A DNA stretch of 64,000 bases from UBA5951 sp012269555 (GTDB lineage Bacteria > Pseudomonadota > Alphaproteobacteria > Puniceispirillales > Puniceispirillaceae), in NCBI GenBank assembly GCA_038147755.1, contig JAYQTS010000008.1:1-64000 (forward strand), read 5' to 3'. Shown in pieces: positions 59,501 to 64,000 of the stretch. Position 1 is the stretch's first letter. The number at the start of each line of letters is the position of its first letter. The notes beneath the pieces are model-generated. The model saw only the letters and a program-made list of their open reading frames with translations. It was not told the origin of the DNA and did no database searches. Position numbers and translations under genes: made by a program.

Positions 59501-60001
59501 CTATTGGGTTACATTTTCTAAAAAATACAAATACAGGTTTTGATAAACACGCTGTGCTAATAGAACAGCCAAACGCTCACGTGCAAATTTACTAGACTGA
59601 GCTTGTCCATATAAACTAGCAACAGCTCCAGATGTCGCCTCAGAACTAATTTTTCCTTTATGGATAATCTCGCCACTATTATTATCAATTACTTTAAAAA
59701 CGACCGTAACATCTGTATATTCCAAATTAGAAGAATTTTGACTTATAGTTAGTGTCTGCGTATTGGATACCTTTAGCGAATATTCAAGTTTATAAGTCTT
59801 GTTTTTTGTCGACCTTCCCACAGTTTGATTAAACTCTTCGTAAAATAAATATTCTAAATGAGATGTTGGGCTATTTGGGGTTATTTGGGATAGTTTGTTT
59901 TTAGCAATTAAATCATTATTATTTTCTAATGTCCGAATACATCCCGACAATAGTAATGTTATTAAAAATATTAATATAAAGTGAATACTTTTACCCAACA
60001 A
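59501..60001 (-). CDS. lptE: LPS-assembly lipoprotein LptE
   Basis: Intact 166-residue protein with a signal peptide ending in the lipobox LSGC (Cys21). LEYSLKVSNTQTLTISQNSSNLEYTDVTVVFKVIDNNSGEIIHKG and SLYGQAQSSKFARERLAVLLAQRVYQNLYLYF follow the LptE pattern. Position between leuS and holA (leuS-lptE-holA) is the classical location. LptE plugs LptD in the outer membrane. Its start overlaps the leuS stop by 11 bp. Confidence 0.87.
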   Translation of the reverse strand: MLGKSIHFILIFLITLLLSGCIRTLENNNDLIAKNKLSQITPNSPTSHLEYLFYEEFNQTVGRSTKNKTYKLEYSLKVSNTQTLTISQNSSNLEYTDVTVVFKVIDNNSGEIIHKGKISSEATSGAVASLYGQAQSSKFARERLAVLLAQRVYQNLYLYFLENVTQ

Positions 60002-62562
60002 CGTTAATAATCCTGTTTGGCACCACTATAATTCTTTTGATTTCTTTTCCAGACATATATTTTTTTACTTCCTCACACGAGAGGGCTGCAGCCTCCGCTT
60101 CCTCTTTGGGTAAATCTAGAGGTAGTCTAAGCTTAGCTCTTACTTTGCCATTTACTTGTATAGCTATTTCAATAGTGTCATCAATAAGCAGGTCTTCGAA
60201 TATATCCGGCCATGGTGATGAGCTAACAAATTCTGAATTTCCCAAGTTTGACCACAGTTCCTCAGCTATATGTGGAGTAAAGGGAGCCAATGCTTGTGCA
60301 AGGAGTTCTAAAACATGATGTTTTACGCGCGCTCCCACTTCCCCCTCATGAGTAAATGATGTTATGGCATTAACAAAAATATGAAGTTGAGCAACACATT
60401 TATTAAAAGAAAAACGCTTTATATTATCTCCTATAATTTGGACAGAGCGGTGAGATGTTCTGAGCAATTCCAAATTTTCTTGGGATAAATCTTTAATTTC
60501 TTTTCTGTTGAGTTTATGTTTTGGCTTTAAGGGGGGATTTATTGTTAATTTAAAAATTTTATTAATAAATCGAAATGAACCTTCAACACCTGCCTCTGTC
60601 CATTCAAGGTCTCTATCTGGGGGAGAATCAGAAAGCATGAACAATCGCGCAGTGTCAGCTCCAAAAGATTTTATTATTTCTTCTGGGTCAACCACATTCT
60701 TTTTTGACTTACTCATCTTTTCAACGCGGCCAACTTTAACGGGAAGATTATCACTAACAGAAACGAATCCCCCCTCTTTCTTTTTTACTTCATTAGGGAA
60801 AAGCCATTGGTTATCTTTTGATTTATATGATTGATGACAAACCATTCCCTGTGTCATCAAGCCAGAGAACGGTTCTTTAAGGTTAAGATATCCAATATCA
60901 CTTAAAGCCCTTGTGAAAAACCTAGAATATAAAAGATGTAGTACAGCGTGTTCTACACCCCCAATATATTGGTCCACAGGCATCCAATAGGAAGCCTTTT
61001 TTGGGTCGAAGGCAATATTTGAATTTGGGTCTACAAATCTTAAAAAATACCATGAGCTTTCAAAAAATGTGTCAAAAGTATCCGTTTCTCTTTCAGCATT
61101 TAAACCACAATTAGGACATTTTACATATTTCCATTTTGGATGCATATCAAGCGGGTTACCAGAAGTGTTAAATTGCACTTCTTCTGGCAGTTTTACTGGT
61201 AAATCTTTTTCTGGAACAGGAACAATACCACAGTTAGAACAATGAATAATTGGTATTGGGCAACCCCAATATCTTTGACGAGACACACCCCAATCTCGCA
61301 ATCTATAAGAAACTTTTTTTGTTCCAAAATTCCCAGTTTCAATAGCATTAATAGCGACTTCTTTAGCTGTTTCTATATCAAGACCATTCCAATCACCAGA
61401 ATTAATTATTTTTCCAGGCCCGGTATAAGCAACATCCTCTATTGAAAAATTATCTTTGATTTCATTCTCTGGGCAAACTACTTCAGTTACAGGCAGATTA
61501 TATTTGCGAGCGAAGTCAAGGTCCCGTTGGTCGTGTGCTGGACAGCCAAAAATAGCTCCTGTGCCGTAGTCCATCAGTACAAAATTAGCAATATAGATGG
61601 GAAGTTTTTTCCCTGTAACAAGGGTGATATACAAATAGTTTGGTATCAAACCCTCTTTTTTCTGCTTGTTCAAGTGCCGCTTCAGATGTCCCAAGTTTAT
61701 CACATTCCGCAATAAAACTTGAAATTTCGGAATTTACTTTTGAGAGATATCCAGTTAATGGATGGTGTGGTGAAATAGCTAGAAATGATGCTCCAAAAAG
61801 AGTATCAGGACGTGTTGTAAAAACTTCTATATCAGTGAAACCATTAATTTTATCAGTTAGAAAAAATTTGAGCTGTGCGCCCTCAGATTTTCCAATCCAA
61901 TTATGCTGCATTAGTCGAACACGTTCTGGCCAATCATTTAATGTTTTTATGGCATCCAATAGTTCTTCAGCATAGCGAGTAATATGTAAAAACCATTGAG
62001 ATAATTTTCGACGCTCTACAGGAACACCAGATCGCCATCCACACCCATCCACCACCTGTTCATTTGCAAGAACAGTATTTTCAACTGGATCCCAGTTTAC
62101 CCATGATTCTTTCCTATAGGCGAGACCTTTTTCTAAGAATTTAATAAATATTAATTGCTCATGCTTAAAATATTCAGGATCGCACGTTGCTATTTCACGT
62201 TTCCAGTCGTAAGAGAGTCCCATAGATTTTAATTGTTCTCTCATTGAACTTATATTTTGTTGGGTCCATTTGGCAGGGTGGGTGTTTCTCTCTATGGCTG
62301 CATTTTCAGCAGGGAGGCCAAATGCATCCCACCCCATTGGATGGAGAACATTAAAACCTTCTGCCCTTCTAAACCTTGCTACAACATCGCCTAGTGTATA
62401 ATTCCGCACGTGACCCATGTGGATGCGTCCAGACGGATAGGGAAACATTTCAAGAACATAATATTTCGGTTTCTCAGAAAATTCGTTGACACTGAAACAA
62501 TTAGAATTCTCCCATGCTACTTGCCACTTTTTCTCAATTTGAGACGGAATAAAATTAGTCAT
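59991..62562 (-). CDS. leuS: Leucine-tRNA ligase (one frameshift)
   Basis: The N-terminal frame has MFPYPSGRIHMGHVRNYTLGDV (HIGH loop HMGH), NVLHPMGWDAFGLPAENAAI and the zinc/editing entry. A shift near 61640, after RGFDTKLFVYHPCY, leads to the editing domain (DYGTGAIFGCPAHDQRDLDFARKY), YIGGVEHAVLHLLYSRFFTRAL and the KMSKSKKNVVDPEEII loop. The C-terminus ends IIVVPNRIINVVG. Both frames give about 857 residues. It charges and proofreads tRNA-Leu. Confidence 0.96.
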
Positions 62563-62579
62563 GATATTTCAAATATTTT

Positions 62580-63080
62580 TTATTGATTAATCGAAGATGC
62601 ACGTAATTCTCGTGCCCGTGTTAAAATAAGGTCCTCTAGTTTCCTAGCTAAAATATTATCTATTCCATCATCTTCCCAAACATCACCATTACGAGTTTGC
62701 ACATAAACAATCACACGAATAGCATCTGAGCGTAATTCCTTATCTAAAACAAAAATAGCTAATTTAATTTGTTCGTTTTGATTGGATGGTAGGCTATACC
62801 AATCAGTAAGTATTGTACCACTGAAAACATCTATATCACCAATGGGTAAGATAGACGCAATATCCAATGAAGCTCTCCACAATAAAGCGTTCACAGGTAT
62901 CCCAAAAGATTTATTTCTTGTTTCCCCTGTTATATCACTTAAAGAAATCCCTTGCTCCTTCGCCCAGTAAGGAAAGAAACCAGGACCTTCTTTGTTTTTT
63001 GTTGAGGTGTTTGTCACGGAGTCTGAAGATGTACATGAGGTAGAAACGACTAACAGAATAAGAAATAGGTATCTAAGCAT
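62580..63080 (-). CDS. DUF3576 domain lipoprotein
   Basis: From ATG 63080, ten bases after a strong AAGGAG, the 166-residue protein has a lipoprotein signal ending STSC (Cys16). The body (FGIPVNALLWRASLDIASILPIGDIDVFSGTILTDWYS and ARKLEDLILTRARELRASSIN) matches DUF3576, an uncharacterised alphaproteobacterial family found upstream of leuS. The longer open frame to 63134 runs into the porin terminator and is not the true start. Probably an outer-membrane lipoprotein; role unknown. Confidence 0.88.
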   Translation of the reverse strand: MLRYLFLILLVVSTSCTSSDSVTNTSTKNKEGPGFFPYWAKEQGISLSDITGETRNKSFGIPVNALLWRASLDIASILPIGDIDVFSGTILTDWYSLPSNQNEQIKLAIFVLDKELRSDAIRVIVYVQTRNGDVWEDDGIDNILARKLEDLILTRARELRASSINQ

Positions 63081-63115
63081 GAATTCACATCTCCTTTGCA
63101 AAAACAATATGCAAC

Positions 63116-63142
63116 AAAAAAAGGGGCCAGACAACTGGCCCC
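63116..63142 (-). terminator. Strong Rho-independent terminator after the porin gene
   Basis: On the minus strand GGGGCCAG-TTGT-CTGGCCCC, flanked by AA/TT that lengthen the stem to ten pairs, then seven T residues. It lies 26 bases after the porin stop and ends the porin transcript before the DUF3576 gene. It is the strongest hairpin of the window. Confidence 0.92.
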
Positions 63143-63167
63143 TTAAAATTTGTTGTCTCTTTCTTAA

Positions 63168-64000
63168 TTAGAAAGAAACTGCTAACTTTACAGTTGTTCC
63201 TGAACCAGAAACATCTGTTCCGCCACCGCCAGACTGTGTAAAGTCTGAGTAGCTAGCTGTTAACGTAACACCAGATGCAACTGAGTAAGCAATACCGTAT
63301 GCTGACTCTTCATATTTGTAATCAGCGTTACCAGCAATTGTGCCTTCTGCAGCTACTGAAGCAGCTTCAAGTGTTAGGCTATCTGAACAGCATATGTTAA
63401 CACCCATGTTTGTTGACTTCACATCTTTGTACCAGTAGCAGATGCGTTGTCATCGTTACGGTCAGTTTTTGTGAGCATTTTGTGCCATAGCAACTCCGAT
63501 TGAACCAACACTGTACACCAACGTTCATTGATGATGCGCTTAGATCTGTCAGAGCAGTCAGCAGTGTTAGCTGCACCTGTATTTGCAGCCGCATACCTAA
63601 CTGATACATCAGCACCGTTTACAGATGATGAGTATGATACACCGTATGATGTTTCATCAGCTGCAGATGAAGTGCCACCATTACCCATACCGACACCAAA
63701 TTCAATTCCGCCGATAGAATTGCTGTACGCAATTAGTCCACCATTGATGGCTTCACCACCAGAGTATAGCTAATTGTGTTGTCGCCAACAATACCCATGT
63801 TGGATACGCTGTCAGCGTCACCGCCTCCAACTCCCATTGCTTCGTTACCATCGTCGAATGAGAATGTACCCCAGTCGCCAGTGATTGAAGCGTTACCTGA
63901 GTCACCGTCAATGTCGTAGCTTACAGATATTGCAAGACCGCTGTCTGTTGTTGTTGACCAAGAAGCAGCAAGGTCAGTATCAGAAGCTATTGAGTTTCCG
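63168..64000 (-). CDS. Outer-membrane porin, C-terminal part (frameshifted, runs off the window)
   Basis: The 5' end lies beyond the right edge. Beta-strand repeats with alternating residues and Gly/Ser/Thr/Asp-rich loops appear: DLAASWSTTTDSGLAISVSYDID, ASITGDWGTFSFDDGNEAMG, then after a shift near 63775 LIAYSNSIGGIEFGVGMGNGG and YGVSYSSSVNGADVSVRYAAANTG, and at the end YEESAYGIAYSVASGVTLTASYSDF, with the terminal TVKLAVSF (C-terminal Phe, the BAM signal). The GDWGTFSFG-like stretch is typical of Rhodobacter-type porins. Codons are C-ending (AAC, GAC) more than in neighbours, as in highly expressed genes. At least three indels. Confidence 0.83.

Noticed and set aside
63081..63134. Extended N-terminus of the DUF3576 protein to 63134
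   Set aside because: It would read through the porin terminator hairpin; the lipoprotein signal and a strong AAGGAG support the start at 63080.
1..64000. Genuine large-scale pseudogenisation (for example in an endosymbiont)
   Set aside because: Broken genes include infallibly essential ones (metK, nusA, leuS, trpS, dnaK, holA, coaE) with all motifs intact, and indels often fall in homopolymers. Sequence error is simpler.
1..64000. CRISPR arrays, insertion sequences, prophage or defence genes
   Set aside because: No regularly spaced repeats, transposase-like proteins, integrases or restriction enzymes were found among the readable frames.

Overview
This is a gene-dense, AT-rich (roughly one third G+C by eye) chromosomal segment of an alphaproteobacterium. 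The assignment rests on gene order and on family types: the infB-ylxR-nusA-rimP block, rph next to grpE, a his cluster beside XRE/Smr/Tim44 genes, leuS-DUF3576-lptE-holA, and above all dnaQ-coaE-maf-ppsR | hemE-hemJ-rho-mnmE-mnmG-rsmG-parA-parB, the classical alphaproteobacterial replication-origin neighbourhood. Short intergenic gaps, overlapping convergent gene ends, a high-expression porin and the absence of plasmid, phage or insertion-sequence genes suggest a free-living, probably marine, streamlined lineage. I cannot name a genus from sequence alone.

Layout. 1-11.6 kb (minus strand) holds translation and RNA genes: infB (5' end only), ylxR, nusA, rimP, a terminator, trmB, metK, lnt, corC, ybeY, phoH, miaB, rimI, tsaB. 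11.7-26.5 kb: a polysaccharide deacetylase facing a Bax-like glucosaminidase, an Nfu Fe-S scaffold, trpS, murJ, glnD, mutS, then plus-strand maeB and a lipoprotein facing nth. 26.5-39.1 kb: a DUF2244 protein facing dapB, dnaJ-dnaK-grpE with a strong heat-shock promoter in front of dnaK, divergent rph-rdgB-hemW, an LpoA-like lipoprotein, and rsmI-dolP-gshB. 39.2-45.1 kb: hit, hisE-hisF-hisA-(GNAT)-hisH-hisB, XRE, Smr, Tim44. 45.2-49.0 kb: fxsA, secB, dnaQ, coaE, maf, ppsR. About 49.0-49.34 kb: the predicted oriC. 49.3-58.5 kb: hemE to parB, with two perfect parS sites inside ogt and rsmG. 58.5-64 kb (minus): holA, lptE, leuS, a DUF3576 lipoprotein, a strong terminator and an incomplete porin.

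Quality caveat. About two dozen universally conserved genes are interrupted by one-base indels, often in homopolymers, and the first 9 kb is the worst. Because nearly all of them are essential or close to it and the correct continuation reads on in another frame, I treat these as probable sequencing or assembly errors and give the reconstructed full gene span. They are typed CDS, with the break noted in each entry.

I found no CRISPR array, tRNA or rRNA gene, mobile element or defence system, and no convincing unknown multigene system. The most interesting signals are the origin/partition architecture (oriC, parS embedded in two unrelated genes, parAB), the consensus RpoH-type promoter in front of dnaK where no hrcA or CIRCE is seen, and an in-frame nonsense codon in miaB.
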